DNA of 64,000 nucleotides from Iamia sp. SCSIO 61187 (GTDB lineage: Bacteria; Actinomycetota; Acidimicrobiia; Acidimicrobiales; Iamiaceae), in NCBI RefSeq assembly GCF_019443745.1, contig NZ_CP050948.1:1364001-1428000 (forward strand), in the 5' to 3' direction. Positions 16,518 to 25,408 of this stretch are shown here, one piece after another. Numbering within the stretch: the stretch's first letter is position 1; the number at the start of each line of letters is the position of its first letter. The translations under genes and the position numbers were made by a program. The notes beneath the pieces are model-generated. The model made no database searches. It was not told where the DNA came from and worked only from the letters and a program-made list of their open reading frames with translations.

Positions 16518-17383
16518 GCGCCGCAGGCACGGAGCGGCTCGGCTGGATCGGCCTGGGCAACATCGGCGCCCCCATGGCCCGCCGGCTGCTGGGCCACCCC
16601 GGCGGGCTGGTGGTCTGCGACGTCGTCGAGGAGGCGACCCGACCGTTCGCCGCCGAGGGGGCCGAGGTCGCCGCCGACGCCGCCGGCGTGGTCGCCGCCG
16701 GGGCGACGGTGATCTCGGTGATGGTCCGCGACGACGCCCAGGTGCGCAGCGTCGTCGGCGCCCTGCTGGGCACGGCCCCGGCAGGCACCCTGGTCGCCGT
16801 CCACTCCACCATCCGCGCCGAGACGGCCGAGGACCTGGCCCTCGTGGCGGCCCGCACCGGCGTCGTGCTCGTCGACGCCCCGGTGAGCGGGGGCGCCATG
16901 GGGGCGGCCACGGGACGGCTCGCCGTGCTCCTCGGGGGCGACGCCGCCGCCGTCGAGCGGTGCCAGGCCGCCTTCGCCGGCTTCGCCGACCAGGTCGTCC
17001 ACTTCGGTCCGGCCGGGGCCGGGACCCGGGCCAAGATCGCTCGCAACCTGGTCACCTTCGCCTCCTTCGCCGCCGTCGGCGAGGCCCTGCGCCTGGCCGA
17101 GGCCACCGGGGTCGACCTGGTCGGGCTGGGCGACGTGGTCCGCCACTCCGACGCCGTGACGGGCGGCGCCGGAGCGATCATGCTGCGGGACGTGACCGCC
17201 CCCCTCGCCGCCGACGACGGGCTGCGGCCCATCTTCGAGCACACGCTCGCCCTCGGGTCCAAGGACCTCGACCTGGCCCTGGCCCTCGCCGCCGACGCCG
17301 GCCTCGACCTGCCGGTCACCGCCGCCGCCCGGCGCGGTCTGGCCACCGCCCTCGGACTGGAGGAGCCCGCCGATGCCCCGTGA
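16514..17383 (+). CDS. 3-hydroxyisobutyrate-dehydrogenase-like oxidoreductase (Rv0770-type)
   Basis: A 289-residue beta-hydroxyacid dehydrogenase. The N-terminal Rossmann motif is GWIGLGNIGAPMARRLL. The substrate signature is APVSGGAMGAATGRLAVLLG, and the catalytic Lys lies in GTRAKIARNLVTF. SKDLDLALALA matches the C-terminal helical domain. It overlaps the SDR by 4 nt and the downstream P450 by 11 nt, a strong operon signal. The acid substrate is unknown. Confidence 0.88.
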   Translation: MSAAGTERLGWIGLGNIGAPMARRLLGHPGGLVVCDVVEEATRPFAAEGAEVAADAAGVVAAGATVISVMVRDDAQVRSVVGALLGTAPAGTLVAVHSTIRAETAEDLALVAARTGVVLVDAPVSGGAMGAATGRLAVLLGGDAAAVERCQAAFAGFADQVVHFGPAGAGTRAKIARNLVTFASFAAVGEALRLAEATGVDLVGLGDVVRHSDAVTGGAGAIMLRDVTAPLAADDGLRPIFEHTLALGSKDLDLALALAADAGLDLPVTAAARRGLATALGLEEPADAP

Positions 17384-18572
17384 GGCCACCCACCCCACCC
17401 GTGACGACATCGACCTCGTCGCCGGCGACTTCTGGGGCCGCGACCCCCACGACGAGATGGCCTGGATGCGGGCCCACGCGCCTGTCTACTGGGACGGGCA
17501 GGTGTGGGGCATCACCCGCTACGCCGACCTGAAGGCCATCGCCAAGGACCCGGGCACGTTCTCCAACGCCGGCGGCATCCGCCCCGACTCGGGGCCGATC
17601 CCGATGATGATCGACATGGACGACCCCGCCCACCTCAAGCGGCGCAAGCTGGTGAACCGGGGCTTCACGCCGCGCCGGGTCCGCGAGCAGGAGGCCGCGG
17701 TCCGGCGGGCCTGCGACCAGATCATCGACACCGTCTGCGAGCGGGGGGAGTGCGACCTCGTCACCGACGTGGCCGCCTGGCTCCCGATGATCATGATCGG
17801 CGACGCCCTCGGCGTGGCCCCCGAGGACCGGGCCCAGCTGCTGGCCTGGTCGGACGCCCTCCTGTCGGCCCTCACCGGCAAGCCCGAGGACATGGGGTCG
17901 GCGGCCGACGCCTTCACCGGCTACACGACCTTCGCCCTGGAGACCATCGCCGACCGCCGGGCCACCCCCCGCGACGACCTCATGTCGGTGCTGGTCCACG
18001 CCGAGGTCGACGGCGATCGGCTCGACGACGACGAGGTCCTGCACGAGTCGCTGCTGATCCTCATCGGCGGTGACGAGACCACCCGCCACGTGATCAGCGG
18101 GGGCATGTACCAGCTGCTCACGCACCCCGACCAGCGTGACGCCCTGGCCGCCGACCCCGACCTCCTGCCCGGGGCGGTGGAGGAGATGCTGCGCTGGGTC
18201 AGCCCCATCAAGAACATGGCCCGCACGGCGACCCGCGACGTGATGATCGGGAGCCAGACCGTCGCCGAGGGCGACAAGCTGCTGCTGCTGTACCCGTCGG
18301 CCAACCGCGACGAGGACGTCTTCGCCGACCCGTCGCGCTTCGACATCACCCGCACCCCCAACGACCACGTGGCCTTCGGCTTCGGCACCCACTTCTGCCT
18401 GGGGAGCTCGCTGGCCCGCCTGGAGCTGACCTGCATGGTCGACCACCTGCTGCGTCGCCTCCCCGACCTCGAGGTGGCCCAGGACCACGAGCCCGCCGCC
18501 CGCCCGGCCAACTTCGTGTCGGGCTACGAGCACCTGGCCGTCCGGTTCACCCCGACCGCACCCGTCGGCTGA
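17373..18572 (+). CDS. cytochrome P450, CYP142-like (steroid side-chain oxidase)
   Basis: A 399-residue P450 closely resembling remembered M. tuberculosis CYP142: FSNAGGIRPDSG, PMMIDMDDPAHLKRRKLVN, LLILIGGDETTRH (I-helix), EEMLRWVSPIKNM (ExxR region), FGFGTHFCLGSSLARLEL (haem Cys ~342) and RPANFVSGYEHL. CYP142 hydroxylates and oxidises the terminal (C26/27) carbon of cholesterol and cholestenone to the acid. In mycobacteria it lies in the cholesterol regulon, not beside cyp51. Here it closes the cyp51-type operon, overlapping the previous gene by 11 nt. A C27-sterol side chain is therefore the best substrate guess. Confidence 0.88.
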   Translation: MPREATHPTRDDIDLVAGDFWGRDPHDEMAWMRAHAPVYWDGQVWGITRYADLKAIAKDPGTFSNAGGIRPDSGPIPMMIDMDDPAHLKRRKLVNRGFTPRRVREQEAAVRRACDQIIDTVCERGECDLVTDVAAWLPMIMIGDALGVAPEDRAQLLAWSDALLSALTGKPEDMGSAADAFTGYTTFALETIADRRATPRDDLMSVLVHAEVDGDRLDDDEVLHESLLILIGGDETTRHVISGGMYQLLTHPDQRDALAADPDLLPGAVEEMLRWVSPIKNMARTATRDVMIGSQTVAEGDKLLLLYPSANRDEDVFADPSRFDITRTPNDHVAFGFGTHFCLGSSLARLELTCMVDHLLRRLPDLEVAQDHEPAARPANFVSGYEHLAVRFTPTAPVG

Positions 18573-18675
18573 GGGTCGGCGGACCGCCCCCACCGCCGGC
18601 CCCACGACCGCCCTGACCAGGGCCGACGACCACTCCGGGTGGCCCCGAGGTCACACCCGGGCCGCCTCATCATCG

Positions 18676-21507
18676 GTGCCCCCCGGCCGATGGACGCCCG
18701 TGGATCAGCGCGCCCCGAACCGCTTCGCGACGGCGATCTTGATCCTCGGCGGGATCCTGACGATCGGGTACGCCCTCGCCCCCCGGACCTCGTCGAGCGA
18801 GGCGATCTACGTGGCCGTCGGCGTCGTGGCCGTCCTGGCCACCGTGGGCGGCATCGTGGTCCACCGCCCCCACCACCTGCTGTGCTGGGTGATCCAGGCC
18901 GTCGGCCTGTCGTCGATCGTCGTCGGCGACGCGCTGTGGTGGCAGCAGCTCGTCGCCGGCGAGGACCCCACCCGGTCGATCGCCGACCCGGCCTACCTCC
19001 TCGGCGCCCTGCTCATCGCGCTGGGGTTCGTGGTGCGGGTCCGGGAGACGGTCCGCTTCCGCGACCTGTTCGCCCGGGTCGACACCGCCATCGTCACCCT
19101 CGCCGGCGGCGTGGTGGCCTGGATCGCTGTGGTGGAGCCCCTCGTCGGCGGCGACGTCGACGCCGACCTGCTCTGGGCCGTGGCCTACCCGGTCGTCGAC
19201 GTGATCCTCCTGGCCGCCGTGGCCCGGCTGCTGTTCTGCAGCGAGCGGACGTCGCCGTCGACCTTCCTCCTCGCCGGCGGGATCCTCCTCTTCGCCGGCG
19301 CCGACCTGTGGTTCCAGGTCGCCGAGCGCCTCGGCACCTACGCCGAGGGCGGCCCGATCGACCTCGTCTTCCTGCTCGCCTACGCCTCCATGGGGGCCGC
19401 CGCCGTCGACCCGTCCATGGCCGAGGAGCACCAGGTGACCTCGGTCGGCGAGCAGATCGGTCGCCGTCGGATGCTGGTCCTGGGCGCCGCCGCCGTGCTC
19501 CCGCTCGGCATCTTGCTCGTCGAGGTCGTGCGGGTCGAGGAGCCCCGCCGCACGGCCCTCGTCGTGCCCGCCCTGGCCACCCTCGCCACCTTCGTCCTGG
19601 CCCTGGTGCGGATGACCACCGTGGTGCGGTCGGTCGAGAGCCACACCGCCCGGGCCGGCGAGGACCGCTTCGAGGCCCTGGTCAAGCACTCGAGCGACGT
19701 CATCGGCGTCGTCGACAGCGAGGGGATGATCCGGTACATGAGCCCGGCGTTCCGGACCGCCCTGGGGCGGTCGCCGGACGACCACGTCCACACCGCCCTG
19801 CGCAGCATCGCCCACCCCGACGACGTCTCGACCCTGACGACCCACCTGTACCAGGCCGCCACCCGGCCGGCCCACGCCACGTCCCGGTTCGAGACCCGCC
19901 TGCTGGCGACGGACGGGTCGATCCGCGAGTTCGAGGTCGTGGCGGCCAACCTCGTCGCCAACGAGGTCGTCGACGGGCTCGCCCTCACGATGCGCGACAT
20001 CACCGACCGCAAGGCCCTGGCCGCCGAGCTGAGCCACCAGGCCTTCCACGACAGCCTCACCGGCCTGGCGAACCGGGCCCTCTTCGCCGACCGGGTGGAC
20101 CACGCCCTCCACCGACGGCGGCGCGACCCCGACTGCGACGTCGCCGTGCTGTTCGTCGACCTCGACGACTTCAAGGCCGTCAACGACGGCCTCGGGCACG
20201 GGGCCGGCGACGCCCTCCTCCGCGCCGTGGGCGAGCGCATCGTGCGCTGCCTCCGCATCGGCGACACCGCGGCGCGCCTCGGCGGCGACGAGTTCGCCGT
20301 CCTGCTGGAGGACGACCGGGCCCCGGGCGAGGCCACCACCATCGCCAACCGCATCCTCGAGGCGCTCCACGTCCCGGTGCCGGTGGGCGACATGGACCTG
20401 GGCGTCGTCGCCAGCATCGGCGTCACCGTGGCCACGTCGGGGTCGAGCACGGTCGGCCTGCTCCGCGACGCCGACATCGCCATGTACGAGGCCAAGCGCA
20501 CCGGCAAGGGCCGGGTCTGCGTGTTCGACCCGGCCATGCGGGACCTGGCCTCGGATCGGCTCTCGCTCCAGACCGACCTGTCGACCGCCGTCGAGACCGG
20601 CCAGATCCGGGTCGTGTACCAGCCGATCGTCGACCTGGAGACCGGCCTGGTGCGGGGCGCCGAGGCGCTCAGCCGCTGGGCCCACCCCGAGCGGGGCGAC
20701 ATCCCCCCCGACGTCTTCATCCCCATCGCCGAGCAGACCGGCCTCATCGTCCCCATGGGGGAGTGGACCCTGCGCCAGGCGTGCAACCAGGCCGCCCGCA
20801 CCGGGGGCACCGTCGGCGTCAACGTCTCCGGCGTCCAGTTCGCGGCGCCGACCTTCCTCGACACCGTGGCCGACGCCCTGCGCGTCGCCCAGCTGCCTCC
20901 GTCCCGGCTCACCGTCGAGATCACCGAGACGGCGCTCATGGCCGACACCGACGCCACCGCGGTGATCCTCGACCACCTCCGCGACGTCGGGGTCCGCATC
21001 GCCATCGACGACTTCGGCACCGGCTACTGCTCGCTGGCCTACCTCCAGCGCTTCGCCGTCGACGTGGTGAAGATCGACAAGGCCTTCGTGGCCGAGCTCG
21101 ACGGTGCCTCCAAGGGCGACCGCCTGGCCCGCACGATCATGCAGATGGCCGACTCGCTCGAGGTCACCACGGTGGTCGCCGAGGGCATCGAGACCGAGGC
21201 CCAGCTGGCCCGGCTGCGGGACCTCGGCTGCCGCTACGGCCAGGGCTACCTGCTCTCGCGCCCCCTCGAGCGCGACGCCTACCACGGCCTGCTCCGCACG
21301 CACCTCGACGAGGCCCGCGCCGCGGGCGTCGAGGTGCTGGCGCCCATCGTCCGCGGCGAGCCGCCGGTCGACCCGACGTCGGTGCCGACGCCCGCGCCGG
21401 CGTTCCCCGGTGGGCCCGCCGCCACCGGGCACCCGGACACGCTGGCCGAGGCGCTCGACACCTCCGCCCTCGGGCCCGGCCCGGTGTCGTCCGTCGGCAG
21501 CCGCTGA
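18676..21507 (+). CDS. membrane PAS-GGDEF-EAL cyclic-di-GMP enzyme
   Basis: A 943-residue protein from GTG 18676 (GTG 18700 also possible). An N-terminal region of about eight hydrophobic segments (residues ~15-330) is followed by PAS (~331-445), GGDEF (~450-615) and EAL (~630-890). The GGDEF motif is intact (ARLGGDEFAVLLEDD, ~536), as is the EAL motif (RGAEALSRWAHP, ~663) with DDFGTGYCSLAYL downstream. Both cyclase and phosphodiesterase activity are therefore possible. The last ~50 residues are Pro/Gly-rich. The N-terminus resembles a multi-pass sensor domain of unknown ligand. A response regulator follows after 58 nt. Confidence 0.9.
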   Translation: MPPGRWTPVDQRAPNRFATAILILGGILTIGYALAPRTSSSEAIYVAVGVVAVLATVGGIVVHRPHHLLCWVIQAVGLSSIVVGDALWWQQLVAGEDPTRSIADPAYLLGALLIALGFVVRVRETVRFRDLFARVDTAIVTLAGGVVAWIAVVEPLVGGDVDADLLWAVAYPVVDVILLAAVARLLFCSERTSPSTFLLAGGILLFAGADLWFQVAERLGTYAEGGPIDLVFLLAYASMGAAAVDPSMAEEHQVTSVGEQIGRRRMLVLGAAAVLPLGILLVEVVRVEEPRRTALVVPALATLATFVLALVRMTTVVRSVESHTARAGEDRFEALVKHSSDVIGVVDSEGMIRYMSPAFRTALGRSPDDHVHTALRSIAHPDDVSTLTTHLYQAATRPAHATSRFETRLLATDGSIREFEVVAANLVANEVVDGLALTMRDITDRKALAAELSHQAFHDSLTGLANRALFADRVDHALHRRRRDPDCDVAVLFVDLDDFKAVNDGLGHGAGDALLRAVGERIVRCLRIGDTAARLGGDEFAVLLEDDRAPGEATTIANRILEALHVPVPVGDMDLGVVASIGVTVATSGSSTVGLLRDADIAMYEAKRTGKGRVCVFDPAMRDLASDRLSLQTDLSTAVETGQIRVVYQPIVDLETGLVRGAEALSRWAHPERGDIPPDVFIPIAEQTGLIVPMGEWTLRQACNQAARTGGTVGVNVSGVQFAAPTFLDTVADALRVAQLPPSRLTVEITETALMADTDATAVILDHLRDVGVRIAIDDFGTGYCSLAYLQRFAVDVVKIDKAFVAELDGASKGDRLARTIMQMADSLEVTTVVAEGIETEAQLARLRDLGCRYGQGYLLSRPLERDAYHGLLRTHLDEARAAGVEVLAPIVRGEPPVDPTSVPTPAPAFPGGPAATGHPDTLAEALDTSALGPGPVSSVGSR

Positions 21508-21565
21508 GCCCCACCTCTCGGCGGGCTCCCAGCGACCTCCCAGGTCGGGCCGCCACACTGGCCCC

Positions 21566-22249
21566 ATGACCGGGGAACGGCTGCTGCTCGCCGACGACGA
21601 CGACAATCTCCGCTCGATGCTCGAGGCCGCGCTCCGCCACCACGGCTACGACGTGACCGCGGTGGCCTCGGGGCGGGAGGCGCTCGCCGCCGCCGGCGAG
21701 ACGGCGCCCGACCTCATCGTCCTCGACGTGATGATGCCGGACCTCGACGGCTTCGAGGTCTGCCGGCGGCTGCGGAGCGAGGGCAGCCGCGTGCCCGTCG
21801 TCTTCCTCACCGCCCGCGACGCCACCGAGGACAAGGTCCGGGGCCTGACCCTCGGCGGCGACGACTACGTCGTGAAGCCCTTCAGCCTCGACGAGCTCGT
21901 CGCCCGCACCGACGCCGTGCTCCGCCGCACCGGCGTCCAGCGGGACGGGTCGGTCCTGCGCTGCGCCGACCTCGAGCTCGACGACGACGCCCACCGGGTC
22001 ACCCGAGGCGGGGCCGACGTCAACCTGTCGCCGACCGAGTACAACCTGCTCCGGTTCCTGCTGGCCAACCAGGGCCGGGTCCTGTCCAAGGCGCAGATCC
22101 TCGACCACGTGTGGAACTACGACTTCGGCGGCGACGGCGGCATCGTCGAGACCTACATCGGCTACCTGCGCAAGAAGCTCGACAGTGGCGAGGACCGCCT
22201 CATCCACACCATCCGGGGCGTGGGCTACGTCGTCCGCGAGCAGGGCTGA
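21566..22249 (+). CDS. OmpR/PhoB-family response regulator
   Basis: A 227-residue two-component regulator from ATG 21566. The receiver domain (~5-118) has the acidic triad DDDD, phospho-acceptor Asp in IVLDVMMPD and the Lys in DDYVVKPFS. The C-terminal winged helix (~130-225) contains LSPTEYNLLRFLLANQGRVL and the recognition region GIVETYIGYLRKKLD. It is followed 6 nt later by its histidine kinase, so the two form a pair. Target genes are not evident. Confidence 0.95.
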   Translation: MTGERLLLADDDDNLRSMLEAALRHHGYDVTAVASGREALAAAGETAPDLIVLDVMMPDLDGFEVCRRLRSEGSRVPVVFLTARDATEDKVRGLTLGGDDYVVKPFSLDELVARTDAVLRRTGVQRDGSVLRCADLELDDDAHRVTRGGADVNLSPTEYNLLRFLLANQGRVLSKAQILDHVWNYDFGGDGGIVETYIGYLRKKLDSGEDRLIHTIRGVGYVVREQG

Positions 22250-22255
22250 TCGGGT

Positions 22256-23710
22256 GTGAGCCTCCGCCTCCGCCTGCTGCTCGGCCTGGGCGTCGTGGCC
22301 GTCGTCCTCGTCGTGGTGGCGGTGGTCGTGACCCGCTCGACCCGGGACGACCTCGAGGCCAACGTCGACGAGCAGCTGCGCTCCCTGTCGGACAGCGCCC
22401 TGGCGGCGGCCCCGTACATGACCGGCGAGCGCGGCTTCGGCGGCACCCGCCCCCCCTGGGCCCGGCCCGGGGCGGCCGGCGACGCCGACGGGGGCGTCGG
22501 GTTCGGCGGGCGGGCCCCGACGACGATCTGGGTCGGGCTGCGCCAGGAGGGCGACATCGTCACCGGTGTCGCCCTCCTCGACGCCGACGGCGACGAGGTG
22601 GCCCCCGACCTCACCGCCCCGGCCCTCGCCGAGCTGCGCCCGGGCCAGCTGGTGACGGTGCCGGGGGTGGGCGCCGACCGCTTCCGGGTGATCGCCCGCG
22701 GGGCGGGCGACCGGGCCTGGGTGTACGTCGGTGCCCCGCTCGACGACGTCGACGCATCCGTGCGCCAGCTGGTCCTGCTCGAGGTGGCGGCCACCGCCGT
22801 TGTCCTCGGCCTCCTGGCCCTGGTCGCCCTGTGGGTCCTGCGCCTCGGCGTCCGCCCCCTCAAGCGCATGACCGCCACCGCCACCGCCATCGGCGCCGGG
22901 GACCTCTCGCAGAGGGTGCCGGAGGCGGACCGGCGCACCGAGGCCGGCGAGCTGGGCGCGGCCCTCAACTCGATGCTCACCCACATCGAGGAGGCCTTCG
23001 CCGCCAGCGCCGCGTCCGAGGCCCGGCTGCGGCGCTTCGTGGCCGACGCCTCCCACGAGCTCCGCACCCCGATCACCACCATCCGGGGCTACGCCGAGCT
23101 GCACCGTCGGGGCGGGCTGGAGGACCCCGAGGCCCGGTCGTCGGCCATGGCCCGCACCGAGCAGGAGGCCGTCCGCATGGGCCGCCTGGTCGACGACCTC
23201 CTGCTGCTGGCCCGGCTCGACCAGGGCCGGCCCCTCGAGGCCGAGCCGGTCGACCTCGGCGCCCTGGCCGCCGACGCCCGCGACGACGCCGCCGTCGCCC
23301 ACCCCGACCACCCCGTGGCCCTGGACGCGGCGGCCGGTTGCACCGTCGTCGGCGACGACCACCGCCTCCGCCAGGTCGTGGCCAACCTGGTCGGCAACGC
23401 CGTGACCCACACCCCGGCGGGGACGGCGGTCACCGTGCGCGTCGCCCGGGCGGACGACCGCCGTCACGTGCTGCTGGAGGTCGCCGACGACGGCCCCGGC
23501 ATGCCCCCCGAGCTGGCGGAGCGGGCCTTCGAGCGCTTCGCCCGGGGCGACGTGGCCCGGTCCCGCGCCGCCGGCAGCACCGGGCTGGGCCTGTCGATCG
23601 TGCAGGCCATCGTCGCCGCCCACGGTGGCTCGGTCAGCCTGACCTCGACCGAGGGCGAGGGCACCGCCGTGCGCGTCCTCCTCCCGGCCGCCGAGGCCGA
23701 CCCGGCCTGA
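22256..23710 (+). CDS. sensor histidine kinase partner of the OmpR-type regulator
   Basis: A 484-residue kinase from GTG 22256. It has TM1 (residues ~5-25), an extracytoplasmic sensor domain rich in Gly/Asp, TM2 (~174-198, AATAVVLGLLALVALWVL), HAMP (~199-250), HisKA with phospho-His ~267 (ADASHELRTPITTIRG) and HATPase_c with N box (NLVGNAVTHTPAG), DDGPGMP and GSTGLGLSIV. All catalytic motifs are intact. The stimulus is unknown. It ends 19 nt from the convergent MFS gene. Confidence 0.94.
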   Translation: MSLRLRLLLGLGVVAVVLVVVAVVVTRSTRDDLEANVDEQLRSLSDSALAAAPYMTGERGFGGTRPPWARPGAAGDADGGVGFGGRAPTTIWVGLRQEGDIVTGVALLDADGDEVAPDLTAPALAELRPGQLVTVPGVGADRFRVIARGAGDRAWVYVGAPLDDVDASVRQLVLLEVAATAVVLGLLALVALWVLRLGVRPLKRMTATATAIGAGDLSQRVPEADRRTEAGELGAALNSMLTHIEEAFAASAASEARLRRFVADASHELRTPITTIRGYAELHRRGGLEDPEARSSAMARTEQEAVRMGRLVDDLLLLARLDQGRPLEAEPVDLGALAADARDDAAVAHPDHPVALDAAAGCTVVGDDHRLRQVVANLVGNAVTHTPAGTAVTVRVARADDRRHVLLEVADDGPGMPPELAERAFERFARGDVARSRAAGSTGLGLSIVQAIVAAHGGSVSLTSTEGEGTAVRVLLPAAEADPA

Positions 23711-23729
23711 CCGTCTCCGGTCGCGACCC

Positions 23730-24923
23730 TCACGCCGGGCGGCGGCCGGCGGGGACGGGGTGCGAGCGGGGGGCGGGCCGCCCGGCCGGGACCAGGCGGG
23801 CGGTGCGGAGGAGCAGGGGGAGCCCGACGAGGGCGAGGCCGGCGGCGAGCCAGCCGACGGCGCGGGCGTCCCACGCCCCGACGGCCACCCCGACGAGGGC
23901 CGAGAGCCCGGTGCCGCCGAGGTTCATGGCCACGAGCTGGTAGCCGCCGAGGCGGCCGGCGTGCTCGGGGCCCACCCGGTCCGCCGTGGTCGCCATCAGC
24001 GTGGGGAACAGCGGGGCCAGGGCCAGGCCCACCAGGGGGAGGGTGCCGAGGGCGATGACGCCGGGCACGAGGGGCAGGGCGACGATCAGGGCGGCCGCCA
24101 CCGACCCGGCGCCGACGAGGAGGGGGCGGGGGCCCAGCCGGGCCCGTCCGAGCAGCAGCCGGCCGACGGTGATGCCGCCCCAGAACCCGCTCACGGCGAA
24201 CGCCGCGCTGCGGCCCGACACCCCCCGGCCGTCCTCCAGGTAGGTCGCGGCCCAGTTCCCGGTGACGATCTCGACGGTGCAGAACAGGGCGAAGGCGGCC
24301 AGGGACCACGCCGCCGCGGCCCGCACCGCCGGCCCCGCCGTCGGGTGCGCCACCGCCGGCCCGCGGTGCTCGGCCAGGGCCGCCGGCCACCGCACCGCGG
24401 GGGAGAGGGCCAGGGCGGCGGCGGCGAGGGCGGCGCCCGCTCCGGCGAGGAACCCGACCGGCCAGGACGTGATCCCCACCAGGGCGGGGAAGGCGGTGGC
24501 GCCGACGCCGTAGGCCCCGAACACGAGCCCGGCCTGGCGGACGTCGCGGACGGCGGTCTGGTAGCGGTTGCCGAGCGAGTCGAGGGTGCCCGAGGCCAGG
24601 CCCACGGCCGTCGCCGCCACCCCCAGGACCGCGAACGAGCGGGTCGTGGCCATCACCACCTGGGCCCCGGCCAGGCCCACGCAGACCGTCGCCGTCGCCG
24701 GCCCGATGGACACCCGTCGCAAGATGGCCAGGGCGGTGGCCGACGTGCTGAGCCGGCCCAGGCCGTAGCCGGTGACGAGCAGGCCCAGCGCCGCCGCCGG
24801 GCGGTCGACCCGCAGCCGGCCCTCGGGCCAGGCCGCCCCGAGCATCCCGATGGGCGCGGCGAAGGCGCCGAACACGACCGCCTGCACGACCACCGGCGAC
24901 GAGAGCAGCGCGCGACGGCCCAC
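23730..24923 (-). CDS. MFS transporter
   Basis: A 397-residue, highly hydrophobic protein starting at GTG 24923 with about 12 predicted membrane segments. YGLGRLSTSATALAI and GFWGGITVGRLLLGR correspond to the two A-motif-like loops of major facilitator proteins. The C-terminus is Pro/Arg-rich. No substrate can be read. It is convergent with the histidine kinase and divergent from the small gene at 25084, separated from it by palindromic repeats. It may belong to the FucP/NNP-like group; the subfamily is unsure. Confidence 0.8.
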   Translation of the reverse strand: MGRRALLSSPVVVQAVVFGAFAAPIGMLGAAWPEGRLRVDRPAAALGLLVTGYGLGRLSTSATALAILRRVSIGPATATVCVGLAGAQVVMATTRSFAVLGVAATAVGLASGTLDSLGNRYQTAVRDVRQAGLVFGAYGVGATAFPALVGITSWPVGFLAGAGAALAAAALALSPAVRWPAALAEHRGPAVAHPTAGPAVRAAAAWSLAAFALFCTVEIVTGNWAATYLEDGRGVSGRSAAFAVSGFWGGITVGRLLLGRARLGPRPLLVGAGSVAAALIVALPLVPGVIALGTLPLVGLALAPLFPTLMATTADRVGPEHAGRLGGYQLVAMNLGGTGLSALVGVAVGAWDARAVGWLAAGLALVGLPLLLRTARLVPAGRPAPRSHPVPAGRRPA

Positions 24924-24950
24924 CCGTCGACCCTACGACCCCACCAACTT

Positions 24951-25050
24951 TGTCCGGAACCGTGCCACAGAGGGGGAGTTCCGGACACTGTTCGACGGGG
25001 CGCCGCGAGCTTTGTCCGGAACCCTGCCGAGGAGGGGGAGTTCCGGACAA
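24951..25050. repeat. two copies of the TTGTCCGGAAC palindromic element
   Basis: Copy 1 has arms TGTCCGGAAC (24951-24960) and GTTCCGGACA (24978-24987). Copy 2 has TTGTCCGGAAC (25012-25022) and GTTCCGGACAA (25040-25050). Both have a 17-nt loop containing GGGGGA. A third copy, inverted, is at 57349-57387. They fill the divergent gap between the MFS gene and the small gene at 25084. Confidence 0.8.
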
Positions 25051-25083
25051 GGTTCGACGGAGTGGGGGCGTAGCGTCGGGTCC

Positions 25084-25377
25084 GTGGCCGGGAGGATCGA
25101 GGCGTGGCGGCACCGCCAGGAGCAGCGGGCCCGCGAGCGGGCGGCCCGGCTCCGGGTCCTCGACGGCCGGCTCCGGACCGCGGTCGAGACCCGGGAGATC
25201 CCCCGGCCGGCCCGGGCCCCGCTGCCGGCACCGGGCGAGCTCCCGGCGGAGGTGGCGGCCCTCGTGGACGACGGCCAGGTCCTGCGGGCCGTCACGCTCC
25301 TGGCCAACCTCACCGGGGCGTCCCCCGACGGGGCCCGCGCCGCCGTCGCCGCCTACGTCCACCGCGACCGGGCCTAG
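25084..25377 (+). CDS. small protein with L7/L12-C-terminal-like helix motif
   Basis: A 97-residue product from GTG 25084. The first half is a basic helix (WRHRQEQRARERAARLRVL), the middle is Pro-rich, and the end (GQVLRAVTLLANLTGASPDG, then ARAAVAAY) resembles the alpha-helical core of ribosomal protein L7/L12 C-terminal domains. Small actinobacterial proteins of this kind are often annotated as L7/L12-like, with no known role. It is divergent from the MFS gene and lies 31 nt upstream of an aldehyde dehydrogenase on the same strand. Function unknown. Confidence 0.6.
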   Translation: MAGRIEAWRHRQEQRARERAARLRVLDGRLRTAVETREIPRPARAPLPAPGELPAEVAALVDDGQVLRAVTLLANLTGASPDGARAAVAAYVHRDRA

Positions 25378-25408
25378 CCTCGACCCCACGACCGTCCTGG
25401 AGGACACC

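Noticed and set aside
18670-21606. A 978-codon minus-strand frame opposite the GGDEF/EAL gene.
   Set aside because: The opposite strand encodes intact PAS, GGDEF and EAL domains; the antisense frame shows only low-complexity His/Gly/Val/Asp sequence.
24951-25050. TetR or Fur-type operators in front of the gene at 25084.
   Set aside because: The sites match a dispersed repeat found again at 57349 after an unrelated gene, so they are not specific to this promoter.
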